A stretch of DNA of 64,000 bases from Acephala macrosclerotiorum (GCA_014904845.1 MU119436.1:6747-70746), one strand, 5' to 3'; numbered from the stretch's first letter, positions 23,880 to 36,509 are shown. Program-made: numbers and translations. The notes: generated by a model from the sequence alone, not told the origin.

Positions 23880-26283
23880 GCTGAATCTGACGTAAGCCAG
23901 ACTCTGGCTGAAAAAAAAAACGGCTAACGTTGGAAAACGTTGCAGCTCTAAATGGTGGTGTGTAACGAATCAAATCAGCAGACCTGTCGACGTAATGGAA
24001 TGAAAAGTTTTGAGCAAAGGCAGAGAAGGGAGGGATTTTAGCAACATGTTATCCCGGCGGCTGACAACAAGAACGGCGCCTTACCCGGCAACACGCTTCC
24101 TTGAGAAACTGCTGAGAAGGTGATAGGAGCAGCTATATAGCCAGGGAGTCGCTTATGACCTTTAATATGAGTTCCTGACATGATCTACTGCATGCTGGGT
24201 GAGATCCAGTATGCAAATACGTACGTGTATTGTCGTCGAGAGAAACCTAGCCGATACGGGTCGTGGGGCGCGCTTAATGGCATTTTCTCCATCCTTCTTG
24301 GCATGCAAGCATGTTCGCATTGGTTGGACGAATCGTTTTCTAGCTTCGTAGAACTGTCGGGTGTCGAACATCAAAGTTGTGGTTTTGTTCAAAAAGGAGA
24401 TTGTTAGTTGTGCATCGTAATTTTCCGAAGTGGCAAGCTTGGACGACATCTTAAGTAAGCCATACCAGGAGATTGAATTTTTCTGAATGTCATTTCAAAG
24501 ACATTCTTTTGTATATTTAATTAATTCTCACGTGGTAGATCTTTGTGCGGAAGCCACCCGAGAGCCGATTTCAAGTAAGCATGAAAGCCGCCAGTCACGT
24601 AATATCCCTAAGCAATACAGCGCAGACTTTCTCTTAATCAAAAATCTCAACACGAGAAAGGACATTCACTAGCATAATAGAGCCGATTTCCAATTGATGT
24701 ATTATAATCCGTTCGGTTATTCTATGGTCCGTATGGAGAGCCTTGAGGTCGAATTGATCAAGTCCCTCGACTTCACCGTGCTGAAAACATTCTCCAAAGA
24801 TGAATGCCTCTCCTCCTTCCTTTTTCCGAGCCTTACCCACCCCAAAAGCGGCAGGAAAGTGACATCTTATATATATAAATACGTAAATGTGTTCAACAAA
24901 ATTGTAGTCAAGCAGTCTTGCTTTCGCGAAGTCTTTACTAACAATTCACGCAGGTTTTACCTCCATCGGCTGCACCGTACACAGATTCGGAACTTGGACG
25001 CTCGCTCCCTTTCACCGTACACCGCCTTGGCTAGCTGTGACAAATAATTTACTGTTTCGGCTTACTGCAGCACTTCGGTGTTATCATGATCTTTGGATCG
25101 TTTGTTGCGAAAAGTTACGAAAGACAAAACTTGAGTACTTACCGACAATATGGTTATATATGTGCAATTTATTTACCCAAACAAGTCCAGTACCGGGGCT
25201 TCCCATGAGGCTCGAGTCCTAAGGGAGTGGTGAGATTGCTGGCTCCGGGCGTGTAGAACTAACAGATACTTCGAGCGGGTGACCCGTGAGTTTCTCCCAA
25301 CTCTGCTAACATTCTAGGGGCTGCTTGACTACAATCATATATATATATATTTTGAACTTACTGAGATCGTAGATCGAGTTAGGTAGCTGAGCATAGCGAG
25401 GCTCAACTATCCAGCCTCGGAATGCGGGGAAGTTGAAGCAAAATATCAAAGGTGAATCCAAGGACCGATGAACTCCGAGGCATTCTGAATAATGATGCTG
25501 TGAACGACCAAAGGTGGTCTCGTGCAAAAGAAGGGTGGGAGTCAGGGGGGCCATTGCAGCTCTTAATTAACGCTTCGAAGACAGGGCCGCAAACTTAAAG
25601 CAAGCTAGCAAGCAGACAAGATACATTTACCCTTGCGCCAATCTTTTTTTTATCCCTTGACTTCGATCTAACCCCTTGACTCAACAGAAAATGTCATGGC
25701 AAAATGTCCTAAATGGAGAGCGGAGAATCAACGCCAGCAAGAGAACCACACACAAGGAAAACGGTGGGAGACTACGGATCGAAATTGTTGCATTACGAAT
25801 CTCGCAATCTATCTCTCTGTCTCATGCCCACTCCACTCATTCTCTAGTATCAGCACCATCAATCACCATGAATGCACCCATCCATCCATCATCAGATGCA
25901 GCACGCACCTTCCATGATTCCATACCCATTACTATTTACAATACAAACACCCAATCAATGAACCCCCGCTATGACCAATCAATTCCTCAGCCGAGAAAAA
26001 AGTAATCTCAGTGAGCTCCATAAACGCCGTTTTCTTATGCAATGCTTCCGTGGTCCTATGCCTCGCCCCGAGACCCTGGGAACTAAACGTCTGTATCGTA
26101 TCATCATGCTGCGTGATGTTTCGCAGCTGTTGTAATTATATTCGAGAGGTAAGAAGAAGAGGATGGTTGTGGCGGTGGAAGTCGGCGTGGATAAGAATAT
26201 GTTTGGGGTAGTGAGCCCGTAATGGCTCGGCACGCTGCTTCCTTGCTTGGACTGGGCAGATATTGTTAGGCATGAAGGCCTGT
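23880..26283. other. 2.4-kb gene-poor stretch
   Basis: No convincing gene. A 117-codon plus-strand frame at 24694-25047 and one of 109 codons at 25676-26005 lack domain features. There is a short (AT)n run near 25340. The right end is the 3' flank of CDC27. Confidence 0.45.
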
Positions 26284-28858
26284 TCAAGCCGTCATGCTGT
26301 TCTCGTAGTCCTCATCTTCTTCTTCGATACTCTCGATCGCTTCCTTAATTTGCTGGCTTGCCTGAAACGACTTGTTAGAGAACGTCCTCAGAAATCATGA
26401 GTGCACATACCTTAGGGTCCAAATTCAACGCAATTGTGAAGTGGTGTACAGCAGAACCGCGTTGACTCAGACTCTTATACAATCTCCCAAGTAAGAAGTG
26501 GACCATAGCTTCATCAGGAGCCATGTCTTTCAGGACATTCAGCTCACCCAGAGCTGCATGAAGGTCACCTAACGCCATCAATGTCCGTGCCTTCTTGAAT
26601 CTCGTCAATGTCGATCGAGGAGCCAGATCCGTAGCCTTGGTAAAGTAGGCGAGAGCTTGCCGTAGATCCTTCTGCTTCTCGAGCACCGTTCCAATACAGC
26701 AGATTAGAACAGCATTCGTAGGGTTGATGCGTGAAGCAGCGTCAAAATGGAAGAAAGCCTTGTCGTAGCTCCCAAGCTTCTCATAAACCCGACCAACACC
26801 ATACCATGCGTTGTAGTGCCGTTTGTCAGCAGTAATGCCGTCTCGATACGATTTGAGGGCTTTCTCGTACTCCTCATTCGCGACATGCTCGTGACCTTGG
26901 AGTGTAAAGGCGTAGGCGAACGACGGATCCAGTTGAGTTGCACGCCGGAAAGCCTTGAGTGCTTGTTCGTGGTCTCGAGCTAATGACCAGGAGTTTCCAA
27001 GAGCACACCAAGCTTGCGGAGATTTCCATGACGAATCGATAAGCTCGTGAGCCAGGAACGCGAGATCCGTTTCCCGCTTCAAATGCCATAGGATTGTCGA
27101 GTAGATCTCCATATCCTCATATCGTGTGGGTGCAACCTGTCTGATGCGTCTGTAATACTTCTCAGCTTCTGCGTAAGCTGCCTGCTCGTAATAAGCGCGA
27201 CCAATTTGAGCCATGACCCAAGGAGTCTCTAAATGTTGCCGAGGAAGTTGGTTGTACAGCTGTAAAGCATCTGCACATTCGAATTTGGACAAAGCGAAAT
27301 ACCCACTGCCAAAAGTCTTGAAGAGATCGAGTAAGAATTTCAAAGCAGCCTCCTGTTTCATGGAGTCCAGCTCCGATGTCTTGGGAGGAGGTATACTTGT
27401 AACGGTGCTGGCCCACGATCGTGAACTGGTCTCTCTTTGATCCACATCCATAGGTTCTTGCTCCACCGGCTTTCTGTTTCCACTAACTTGACGACCGACG
27501 GTTGAAGTACTCGAGCTTGGCCGCATGATTTTGGATATGGGTTGTCTTGTCTTCTTCAACTCTCGCCCTGCTGGTGGCCCGATACTCGCCGCGTTATTTG
27601 AAGACTTCGTGCTTGTTGGCCGGATTTGATTGAACAGTCTAACACTTCTCCGTTGTGGCGCTCCTGGATCTTCCGAACTTTGTCGTGGGACAACTTGCCC
27701 TGAAATTGTTCTTTTCCGCTCTTGCGTTGCGTGTGATGAAACGCTATTCGAGCGAAGGGCATGCGCAGCTGCTGATTCTTCGACATGCTCTTCGTATGGA
27801 ACCGCTCGGGGCATTGGCAGCTTCTGCGATCGTTTTGTAGATATCCCACGGCTCATCTTCGGTGCATCCACAGAGAAGTCCATCCCAAGTCCTTGTAATG
27901 TTCGAGTTTTCCGCGCTGGAGCGGGTGGTGCCTCTGTCGAGTACGCTGACACTATATCCCGATCTCTTCGGCTCTGCATCACATCGATAACTGCGCTTGG
28001 TCCAGTTGGTGTTTCCATAGCTTCTGGTCCGATGCCCCCACCTCCAGCAGCTGGAATGTTCGTGAGACTCGGGTTGCTCTCATTCAATTTCTGAGACATT
28101 CCCAATGTTCCAAAAAGTCCTCCAGCAAAGCCTCGAGTTGGAACATGATTGAAGGGATCCGGGGTCTCGTTGACGACAGGAGTGGGTCGAGTGCTCGGTC
28201 GATTTCGCTCCTGCTCGGGCATCGTTGAGAGTGTAGAGTCCTTGGATGACTGCGAGTCCCATTGTTCCGGGTAGGTAGCCTTTATCGCTGCCTCCATCTC
28301 TGGATTCATCTTGAAAATGTTGTTTACTCGCATGTGAACACCCATGTCACAGAGACTTGTGAATGCGTCCCACATGAAGGGATTCAGCTTCAGCGACTCC
28401 TCGAAGCAGCGAATAGCCTTAATTCTGTCTTCATATCCATGATAAAGCTTCCCAAGCAAACAAGAAGCAGAGGCAGCGTCTGGTAATAATTGTCTCGATG
28501 TTGCTGTATGTTTTCCGAAGTTATTCTTTGTGCCCCATAACGCTCTACTCTTCTCTAAAGCCGATATACCATCCTTGTATCTGTGTAAAGCCAAGCAAGC
28601 CTGAGCAAACACGTAGGCACATCCAAGTTGGCCTCCTCTGGACCCCGCCGGCTTCGAGTATTCGTAGGCGGAAGCATAGTCGCCCAAACGCAGGTGGCAT
28701 TGTGACAAGAGGTGAGCGGATTCGGTAGATCGACTGTCGATTGCTGCGAGACGCTCGGCGAAGAAGAGAGCGTTCTTGAGGAGGTTGTTGTCGAGGTGGT
28801 AGTAGACAAGCTGTCGCAGGTGGTTCACCACGCAACTGTTCGACGGCTTGCTTGCCAT
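26284..28858 (-). CDS. CDC27: Anaphase-promoting complex subunit 3 (CDC27/nuc2/bimA)
   Basis: Exon 28858-26411 (816 codons) is followed by an intron (GTATGT...TTTCAG) and a 26-codon last exon 26361-26284 ending in an acidic tail; total 841 residues. Five N-terminal TPR-like helices (about 1-190) carry the CDC27 segment ending LNPFMWDAFTSLC. A Ser/Pro-rich linker follows (about 215-490), then at least seven C-terminal TPRs (about 540-816). This is the usual APC3 architecture. The protein scaffolds the anaphase-promoting complex and binds activators through its C-terminal TPR groove in the nucleus. The frame is intact. Confidence 0.95.
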
Positions 28859-29613
28859 CTCTGTGCTACGAAGAGAGGAGTATCCTTCGGTCGATTGAAA
28901 ATGACGTTATGAGGGTCTAGCCATGTAGCCAACAAGCTGAGTTGCTCGGCGGTTGTTTCGATGTCGAGGCCGTTCTTTGTCCAAGCGCTACCTCCTCCCG
29001 TTCTTTCTTCGCGGTACGGTGTCTTCAATGGGAACAGTTACGGTCTGCGAGCAGTCGCTATGAGTCGTGAGAGATCATTACAATTATTTGTGAAGGTGGC
29101 GTTGAAGGAAATAGTGAATCGGTGGCCAGGCGTGATCGAGTACTCGCGAAAACAACAAGACCGTCGCTGGGGATAACGAGAGGAAGAAGAGAATCCGCCA
29201 CACAATCCACACGCCGAAAACAATGGCTGAAGTTTGCAAAGGCTGGAGTTCGAGGCTGCCAATGTCAGAGGAAAAGACGTTGTACGATATTGAAGAGGTT
29301 GGCTACAATAGCTGCGTCAACAACGTCCCTGGTTCATCACGGATGCGCTCTCGCGATGTTATGGTTTGCAAGCGGCGGTAAAATCTATTGGCTGGGAACG
29401 TTGAGTTTGGCGTAGCAACAGCCAAAGAACTTATGTCAGCGAGGAGGGGCCAAAACAACGACATCTTTTCAGCCGGGTTCAGCCTCGTCAATATTTTCAC
29501 GATTCGCACAACAAGTTTGGGCACGCCTTCCTCAATCAGTTCGCGCGCACGACCCATACTCATCAGCCCGAATATAGTCCTCCGCAGACTTCTGTGCATC
29601 GAATCTTGTCAAG
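28859..29613. other. Divergent promoter region between CDC27 and SND2
   Basis: 755 bp shared by two divergently transcribed housekeeping genes. No TATA box stands out, which is usual for such genes. Short ORFs here are not convincing. Confidence 0.5.
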
Positions 29614-30105
29614 ATGGCACAAAAAGCAAAGAAAGATCGTGCGAAGTCCAACATTGCCTCTCTCAACAACCTCCACATCGGTACTCTCGCTATAAACGTC
29701 ATTTTCATCCTTTTCAACCTGCTCTTCAAGCGCCGATCCCTGGTAGCCTACCTCATCTTCTCAATTCCCTGCGGTGCGGCGGAATATATCCTCGAGACTA
29801 CCGGCAGACCCAAATACGATCCTAATACCAAGGCTTTGAAGAACGCTGGAGAGGATTTGTCTGCTGCGGGATTGACGGAGTATATGTTCGACATCATTTG
29901 GGTCACTTGGTTGAGTCTCATTTGTGTCATTCTGTTTGGAAATTGGGGATGGATTGTGTACAGTGTTGTACCGATTTATGGGGCGTATAAGGGATATGGA
30001 CTGTTGGGAATGGCGAAAGGAATGATGGGAGGTGCACAGACGAGACAAATGCCTGATGAACAGGTCGCGATGGCCGGAAACAGGAAGCAAAGGAGAGCTG
30101 CGTGA
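29614..30105 (+). CDS. SND2: SND2/ENV10 (TMEM208) ER-targeting membrane protein
   Basis: An intronless ORF of 163 residues with a Lys-rich N-terminus (AQKAKKDRAKSN) and hydrophobic segments at about 22-40, 43-60 and 90-125, followed by a Gly/Met-rich stretch and a basic tail ending KQRRAA. Size, topology and these segments match the TMEM208/DUF788 family, whose yeast member Snd2 acts in SRP-independent targeting to the ER membrane. The ATG is preceded by a purine at -3. It is divergent from CDC27. Confidence 0.9.
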   Translation: MAQKAKKDRAKSNIASLNNLHIGTLAINVIFILFNLLFKRRSLVAYLIFSIPCGAAEYILETTGRPKYDPNTKALKNAGEDLSAAGLTEYMFDIIWVTWLSLICVILFGNWGWIVYSVVPIYGAYKGYGLLGMAKGMMGGAQTRQMPDEQVAMAGNRKQRRAA

Positions 30106-30208
30106 GATGACTGTGGGTAGCTGTAGCTCTGGCAAGTATGCAAACAACATTACTGCTAGCAAGTTTGAACGATTTTACTGAGTCTCTCTAATTATTATAT
30201 TAGGTCTG

Positions 30209-31076
30209 CTAATTTGGTCCGCTTTCCTTGTTCTTGCCCATCCAGAACTCCAAGTCTTCTTTGGTAGCATCTTTCACAAGAACATGGACATGCTCCAACG
30301 CCCTCACACTCTGCAGCGAAACCCAGTTCTTGAACCAAGTCACTCTCTTCGCATCACCTAACCTCTTCGCGAACGTCCTCTTAACGAACTTCTCGATGAT
30401 CATCCTACTCTTATCAGTCACATCTCCTTTCGTACCATCTGTCTCGATCGGTGTCTTGCTCCACACAACAATGTGAGTGATGTCGGGAGACAATCCGTAA
30501 GGCCAATCATTCAGCAAGATTTTGTAGTCTGATGGCTCTTCGAAAGGCATGGAGGAGATGTAAGTGAAAGGTGGAGAGCCCCATGGCAGACGATGTTGAA
30601 TAAGGTAGTTGGTCATGCTGCCATATTGTTTCTTGATGTCGGCGGACCATGCCATGTACCGGCGAAGATCTGATGGCTTCCGCTTGAGGGTCTCGAGCTT
30701 ATTCGTAGCTAGCAATCATTAGCTGGGGATGGGCTTGAACAGCAAAATGAAGATGTAATAATTCAGTCACGTGAAACTCCACAATGCCCCTGACTCGAAG
30801 AGCAAAGATGGGCTGGCCTTTTTAAGGCCCGATCTCGGAGGGGACAATGCATGGGTGAGGACTTGAGATACATGCTATGACTGCAGTCAAAGTAACAAGG
30901 AAATTGACACAAGTAGAGCTTTCCATACCTATGATCACTTTCAGCTCTTCCCAATCGTGCAAATGGACCTCGTCATCCGTTTGAGACAATACCCATCTGT
31001 CAACATCTGTCAGAGGGAATGGGGCTTCCTCCTCTGCAACCTTCTCTTTGTCAAGAGGATTTGTGTTATCCCCCAT
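30209..31076 (-). CDS. DUF3605 protein (N-acetylglucosamine-induced protein 1-like)
   Basis: Exons 31076-30929 and 30708-30209, joined in phase across a 220-nt intron, encode 215 residues. The product opens with an acidic stretch and PFPLTDVDRWVLSQTDDEV, continues with LRRYMAWSADIKKQYGSM and PSDYKILLNDWPYG, and ends in a helix-rich region. These are hallmarks of PF12239/DUF3605, found in many fungi and named after a Candida protein induced by N-acetylglucosamine. The biochemical role is unknown. No signal or membrane segment. The intron is longer than others in the window and the region between exons carries no extra ORF of note. Confidence 0.82.
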
Positions 31077-31438
31077 TTTGTTGCTCTCAACAGTTTACAA
31101 CTTGGTTGTCAAACGTTGTTGATGTGTTCAGAGTGAGGATCTAATCTAATCGATCGTGATCCATGTTCAGGACAATGCTTCCTAAAGGGTTGAGCGGAAC
31201 CGAGACCGCTTGCCGAAGCTTAGCTTTTTCCGGCAAAACGAACCACAACTTCTCGACATCCCCAGATTCTGTCAAAAGTCCAGACATTGCTCGACAACCT
31301 TTCTCCTCTTTGTCTGGCATCTTGTCTCTGACACCTGTCTTGACTCGACCGGAAATTCTTGTCGCAGACCCAGGACAGCAGTAATCAGCTCAGCGTCGCA
31401 TCTGACATTTCCCCAACAATATCCCACCAGAATTCACA
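31077..31438. other. Divergent promoter region
   Basis: About 360 bp between the DUF3605 gene and CBR1, which are transcribed away from each other. No TATA box. A 125-codon frame starting at 31210 runs into the CBR1 gene out of frame and is a shadow. Confidence 0.5.
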
Positions 31439-32591
31439 ATGGCCAGCCCATTCCTGTCGAAGGAGTACATCAATGGCGTGTATATCCCATCTGGACTTCT
31501 GATTGTGGGCACCTTGATTGTCAAGTCGGAATGGCTTCCTTATGCCGTACTTCTTGCGTTGGCTCTGGGCGGGTTCAAGATCTTTAGCGGTGGTACGTGT
31601 TCATCAACAATCATGGCGGACTGAACATGCCTTTGAGAAGTCGATTAACACTATTCCCAGCAGCCAAACCGGTTCTCAAGCCTGATGCCTTCCAAGACTT
31701 TGAGCTTACGGAGAAGACAATCATTTCCCACAATGTAGCAATGTAGGTCGAACACCAACACCACCCCCAGGCAATAGCTAATCTCTATAGCTACCGATTC
31801 AAGCTCCCTACCCCGAACTCAATCCTCGGTCTGCCAATCGGTCAGCACATTTCCATTGCAGCCACTCTCCCCCAATCAGACGGCGCATCAAAGGAAATTG
31901 TTCGCTCCTATACCCCCGTTTCCGGTGACCACCAACCTGGCTCCTTCGACCTCCTCATCAAGTCGTACCCCACCGGTAACATCTCTAAGCACATGGCATC
32001 TCTGGTCGTTGGACAAACAATCAAAGTCAGAGGACCAAAGGGCGCTATGGTCTACACTCCTAACATGATCCGCGCTTTTGGCATGATTGCTGGAGGAACT
32101 GGAATTACACCCATGTTGCAGATCATCCGTGCTGTTATTCGAGGCCGCGCTGCTGGTGACAAAACGCAAATTGATCTCATTTTCGCCAATGTTAACCAGG
32201 AGGATATTCTGTTGAAGGAGGATTTGGACACATTGGCGAAGGAGGATGCTGGATTTAGAGTACACTACGTCCTGAACAACCCACCTGAGAAGTGGGAGGG
32301 TGGTGTTGGATTTGTTACTCCAGAGATGATCACGGTATGTTGCTTCTGCACGTTTTTATTGCTTGGCTATGATCGACATCGAGTCCCACTGCATCAAGCC
32401 CCACTTTCGGTCCCAGATCAATGCTAACAATCTCCCAACAGAACTGGCTCCCCAAGCCCGCGTCTGACGTCAAGCTCCTTCTCTGCGGTCCTCCTCCCAT
32501 GATCTCAGCCATGAAGAAGGCCTCTGAGGGTCTTGGCTTCACCAAGGCAAGACCAGTCAGCAAGTTGGAGGATCAAGTGTTCGCTTTCTAG
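31439..32591 (+). CDS. CBR1: NADH-cytochrome b5 reductase
   Basis: Four exons (31439-31592, 31661-31742, 31791-32334, 32442-32591) give 309 residues. An N-terminal membrane anchor (about 18-48) precedes an FAD-binding barrel with RSYTPVS near residue 116. The NADH-binding domain has GGTGITPM near 180 and CGPPPM near 275, and the C-terminus ends in Phe, as is typical. The enzyme moves electrons from NADH to cytochrome b5 at the ER or outer mitochondrial membrane, serving sterol and fatty acid desaturation. Exon 2 has tandem acceptors (NAGNAG at 31658-31663) that would add or drop one Ala. No lesions. Confidence 0.95.
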
Positions 32592-33488
32592 GCGGTAAAA
32601 CCGTGCGACGAAGGGTGAGCGGACGCAGGTATTACAAAAGTAAAATAATACATAAACCTCTGGCAATACTTAGCGGGTTTTTGTTGTTGGGACACGCTGC
32701 GATTTGGTACTCGAAGGGGTTTGAAGACCTGGCGCTGGAGATGAGAAGAACAAGACTTCGCAAATAGTTTGTTGAATGTCGGATCCTTTCTCCTTCCAGT
32801 TTGGGCCTACTCTCCTTGAGATTCTCTGGCAGATTAAGGGACATTGAGAGCGTGGTGTATTAACAAATACCTGGCGGAGCACCTTTGGAGGAGTTTCGAT
32901 GCATTGTTGAAAGCGATCACATATCTCAACCAGCGAGTGCATGCTAAAGTGGTTCAAATTCTCTCTCTAGCCCTTCTAATGCTGTACTTATTTCGGTTTT
33001 TCTCTGTTACATGTCCTGCGACTTCGCGTAAAACCTGGATATGAAGAGCAGCCCGAATTGCGAGTACTACTCAGACGTCGCTTCTTCTTCTTGCATTGTT
33101 CCCGCCACCAAGCATCGTGGGAGAATAAATGTGTTGGGTGTTCCTTCATATTTCCACCAAGAACTTGCATTAAGTACACCACCTTCCTCACCACTTTTCT
33201 CACCCCCCAGTCGTTCTTCCTTCACAACATAGCTATCCCACCAACCATTGGTCCCCAGCACACCTCCTGCCTCACAGATCAAGGCACCTTCTCTTCACTT
33301 CACAAGTCACACACTCCACTGCCTTGCATCTTATATTCTCGTTCTATCCCATAGTGAAGAAGCGCTCCAACAAACATATCCATCTCATCAGCATCTTCCG
33401 AGATGCCAAACGCCGTCACGCATTGCAGAAAAGACCGTATGACTCCGTACAAGTTGTTGACCATGTAGCTATGCACATAATCCAAATA
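32592..33488. other. Intergenic, no gene seen
   Basis: 3' flank of CBR1 followed by AC- and CT-rich sequence around 33160-33400. Overlapping short frames on both strands look like chance. Confidence 0.45.
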
Positions 33489-33791
33489 CTATCCGTTTTG
33501 TAGTTTACCCCTCGGCATTGCAATTTCTCTGGGCCTTATTCCTTCCACTCCCTTGAAGATAAGAATCGAGTCAATCGTCTCCCAGTATGAAATCTCCAAC
33601 AGAATGATACCAAGGCTATAAATTTTATGTCGCTTTTGTAGCTTTTCCCTTGCACAGTATGTTGTGCGCGTCCTTGCACTTGAGGGTGCCCGATACAGCC
33701 TTCTTTGAAATTCTGGCCCGTCCAATATTCTCTTTTCCTCCACTGGATTTCCATACTTGGAGCGCTCTGTTCCATCGGAGCATAAGCTCTA
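33489..33791 (-). pseudogene. C-lobe fragment of a fungal kinase-like protein
   Basis: The frame ending at 33489 contains a segment like the end of a protein-kinase activation segment (LYRAP) followed by KIYSLGIILLEISYW, the helix-F region that in intact kinases reads D-x-Y-S-L-G-x-x-L-x-E. Here the helix-F Asp is Lys. This pattern resembles kinase-like domains that accompany HeLo/prion-inhibition proteins in ascomycetes. Two adjacent TAGs close the frame upstream near 33791; they may be an acceptor site or lesions. The N-lobe and catalytic loop are not found nearby, so I treat it as a remnant. Confidence 0.4.
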
Positions 33792-34123
33792 CTAATAGAG
33801 AGAAAGTCTCACGCCTTATAGCCTCCTCCATGTGTCTCCATAATCCCCGACTTATATCAGCCTTGACTCGTGCGTGCGCTCGAAGATGCGAGGTTAGCTG
33901 CTGAGTCTGAACAGCTAGTGTTTGTGGAAGAAACGAAACGGAGCTTGACGGAGGTTTATTTTTATTATTGCGGCCTAAATTTCAATCGAGCTTTAGCATA
34001 ACGCCGACTCGTCTTGGCCTGGGATTAACTTACTTGAATGCACCGTCCCTTCGAGTTTAAAGAAGTCCTGCACCAATTGCCAACGTAGATTCCATTTGAA
34101 TTGGGAAAGAAAGCTTCTGCTCG

Positions 34124-35083
34124 TCACCTGCATCCGTCCCTTCGGTCTATAAGCCTTCTGGACTTCCGGATCCCAGTAGCCATGCTAGATTTCTTCAGGG
34201 GTTTCTTGTCTCCACCTCGGGGTCGACCATTATTCTTAGCTTCATTCGATGAACTGCGGCTGATATTCCTCTTTCTAGCAACCTTCTTTCTCTGCACAGG
34301 TTTGCTCTCGGTCTCAAGAGATTCGTTCTCCAATCTCATAGTCTCGCGATTGAAACAGTAAAACTCTATCTGCCAATAGTCAATGGCTTGTATGCTTTTT
34401 CGAGACTGTGCATAACCTCGCTTTTCGCAAAGACCTTGCCAGTGTCTCGCCCGGTGACGATGATAAATGGTATCAAAGACTAATCTGTGGATCTCATGTT
34501 GTGGTATAGTCGACGTTTTCGATGTGAATTGGGTGTACGTTGAGAGCCAGTCGAATTGACTCGTATGTTGGAAGAAATAAAGATCGTGTTGAGCCTGTTG
34601 GTTTTTAAGAAGATCTTCCTCTTGCAAATTTTGGCCCCGCTGGCGTTTCTCGTTGATGAAACTGTCATGGTAATATGACTCCCAAAAATCTGCCTCGATT
34701 TCCCAATATCGACTGTCAAAAATGTTCTTTTGTCGCCATTCCTCATGAACGAACGTTGCGCTAAGGCAAGTTATTGATTCTTGTAAAGCTTCAATTCGAT
34801 GGATCCATTGCTTTGCGTCCGCGACAACGCATGGCGTCGACTCACGCGAGATAGCATCGTAAGTTGGCGTATGGTGTCCTTTAATTCTAAGCAAGTTGGC
34901 TATCTCATTGGGATCTGGTACCGCTTCGGTGGGCGAGGGGACTAAATCAACACTTCGCGGGGATAGTGGGCTTCGAGGTGATTTATCTGCAAGTCTCGAA
35001 TACATTTCCGTTCTGGTGTGCATACTGTCTATAGGTCCTTCAGTTGAGGCCGCTGCTGGAGGCATTCGCGAATCAGCAACCAC
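34124..35083 (-). CDS. Hypothetical protein, 319 aa
   Basis: A single uninterrupted ORF. The N-terminal 75 residues are Ser/Pro-rich and probably disordered. Residues about 90-260 are helical and rich in Trp, Tyr, Phe and His, with many aromatic pairs (FWESYYHD, YFFQHTSQFDW). The C-terminal 60 residues are strongly basic (KKVARKRN, RKSRRL), suggesting nuclear location or nucleic-acid binding. I do not recognise the family. An alternative start is the Met six codons in. It lies in an accessory stretch beside an AT-rich block, yet the frame is intact. Confidence 0.6.
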   Translation of the reverse strand: MVADSRMPPAAASTEGPIDSMHTRTEMYSRLADKSPRSPLSPRSVDLVPSPTEAVPDPNEIANLLRIKGHHTPTYDAISRESTPCVVADAKQWIHRIEALQESITCLSATFVHEEWRQKNIFDSRYWEIEADFWESYYHDSFINEKRQRGQNLQEEDLLKNQQAQHDLYFFQHTSQFDWLSTYTQFTSKTSTIPQHEIHRLVFDTIYHRHRARHWQGLCEKRGYAQSRKSIQAIDYWQIEFYCFNRETMRLENESLETESKPVQRKKVARKRNISRSSSNEAKNNGRPRGGDKKPLKKSSMATGIRKSRRLIDRRDGCR

Positions 35084-35540
35084 AAACGCTGAAGGGGAGG
35101 GATGGTTCGTTATGTTGTGTTGTAGGCAATGTATTCTCTAAGTGAGGTTCTCGCGAGAGCGCCGTAATCCCGGAGTACACTAAGCCGTAAGGGAATAGAT
35201 AGCCTTTGACGTGACTTGAGCTTACTCTTTGGGCGAGCGATTAAGTGGCGGTGCAAGCCACACGCGCTGAAAGCTTCGTGGCTTTTCATGTGGTTCTATA
35301 GAAAGATGCCTCTTGCCGCCGGGAAAGTACAAAGGGGGTGGGGTAACTCTTATTGAAAGCCAATGATTTCTTTGCCAGGCGGGAGAGAAATGGCAAAGCA
35401 TGTCTCTGCAGGCAGCCATGCGCCCATAAGTACTCTCTGTATTTCCCTGGGTGTCTTGTATTGAACAGTTTTATCGTGTTTCCTCGCATCCCTTTAAACG
35501 GAGAAGGAGTACTACAATGTAATTTAGAGACCTTTTAAAA
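35084..35540. other. Upstream flank running into the AT-rich block
   Basis: Normal composition up to about 35520. Short frames at 35222-35538 are not supported by any domain. Confidence 0.45.
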
Positions 35541-36480
35541 ACTGTTTTATTTCTCGAATTACAATGCTTAAAAGCTTTTAAAAGTCTTAATATTCTTTAA
35601 AACTAACTTTTTATTATACAAAAAAAAATCGAAGTTTTAAAACGTAATAATTGTAATATTATTTTTTATTTAATATTATTAAAAATTAAAATTTATTTCG
35701 AAATTTTAATTTTAATTAATTAGTAATTAAAATTAATTAAAAAAAATTTTATATTAAATAAATTATAATTAATTATAATTATTTTATAAAAATAATTTTA
35801 AAGTTTATTATATATTAAAATACTAGTCACGTGTAGTACTAAGTAATATTGGAATTAGCTTCTATATATTAAAATTAAAATTACATTTTTTATTAAAATA
35901 AAATAATAATTATAATAATTTATAAAATACAAAATATAAATTTATTAATAAATATTATAAAATTATAAAATTATAAAAATTTTTACTTATAATAAAATAA
36001 ATAAATTTTTAAAACGTAAAATTGTATTTAAAAAAATTTATAATTAAAAAACGATTTTAAAATTTAAAATTTTTTAAATATATTTTATTATAAAATTTTA
36101 TTAATAAATTAATAAATTAATTAAATTTTATATATTATAATATTAAATTAATAAATATATTCGTTATTTTTCAAAGTTATATTTTTTATTATAAAAATAA
36201 TTAATTTTAATAAATTAAATAAAAACGAATTAAAATTAATTACGTTTTATAAAATATTATTATATTAAATATTAGAAATTATTAAATTTCTATATTTTAA
36301 AGTTGTAAATATATAATTCCTTAGTATTATTCTAATCGAGTTTTGGTACGATTGGCACTTTTTTTATTTAAACGAATTATCGAATACTCTTCGAAATTCT
36401 TGGTTACCGAATACGAAGAATGCAAGCGTCCCTGGAATTGACACATTTTAGAAAAATAAGTTTAAAAACTTAGATTGGAC
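35541..36480. repeat. Small AT-rich, RIP-like block
   Basis: It has the same character as the terminal blocks: extreme A/T content, no ORFs, and residual cytosines mainly in CpG. It contains ACTAGTCACGTG at 35822-35833, an unmutated E-box in otherwise C-poor DNA. Confidence 0.8.
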
Positions 36481-36509
36481 AATGTCGAGAAAAATGAGAT
36501 GGCATGACT

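Noticed and set aside
34124..34361. Plus-strand ORF opposite the 319-aa gene, with hydrophobic stretches
   Set aside because: Antisense shadow of a longer, better-supported ORF.
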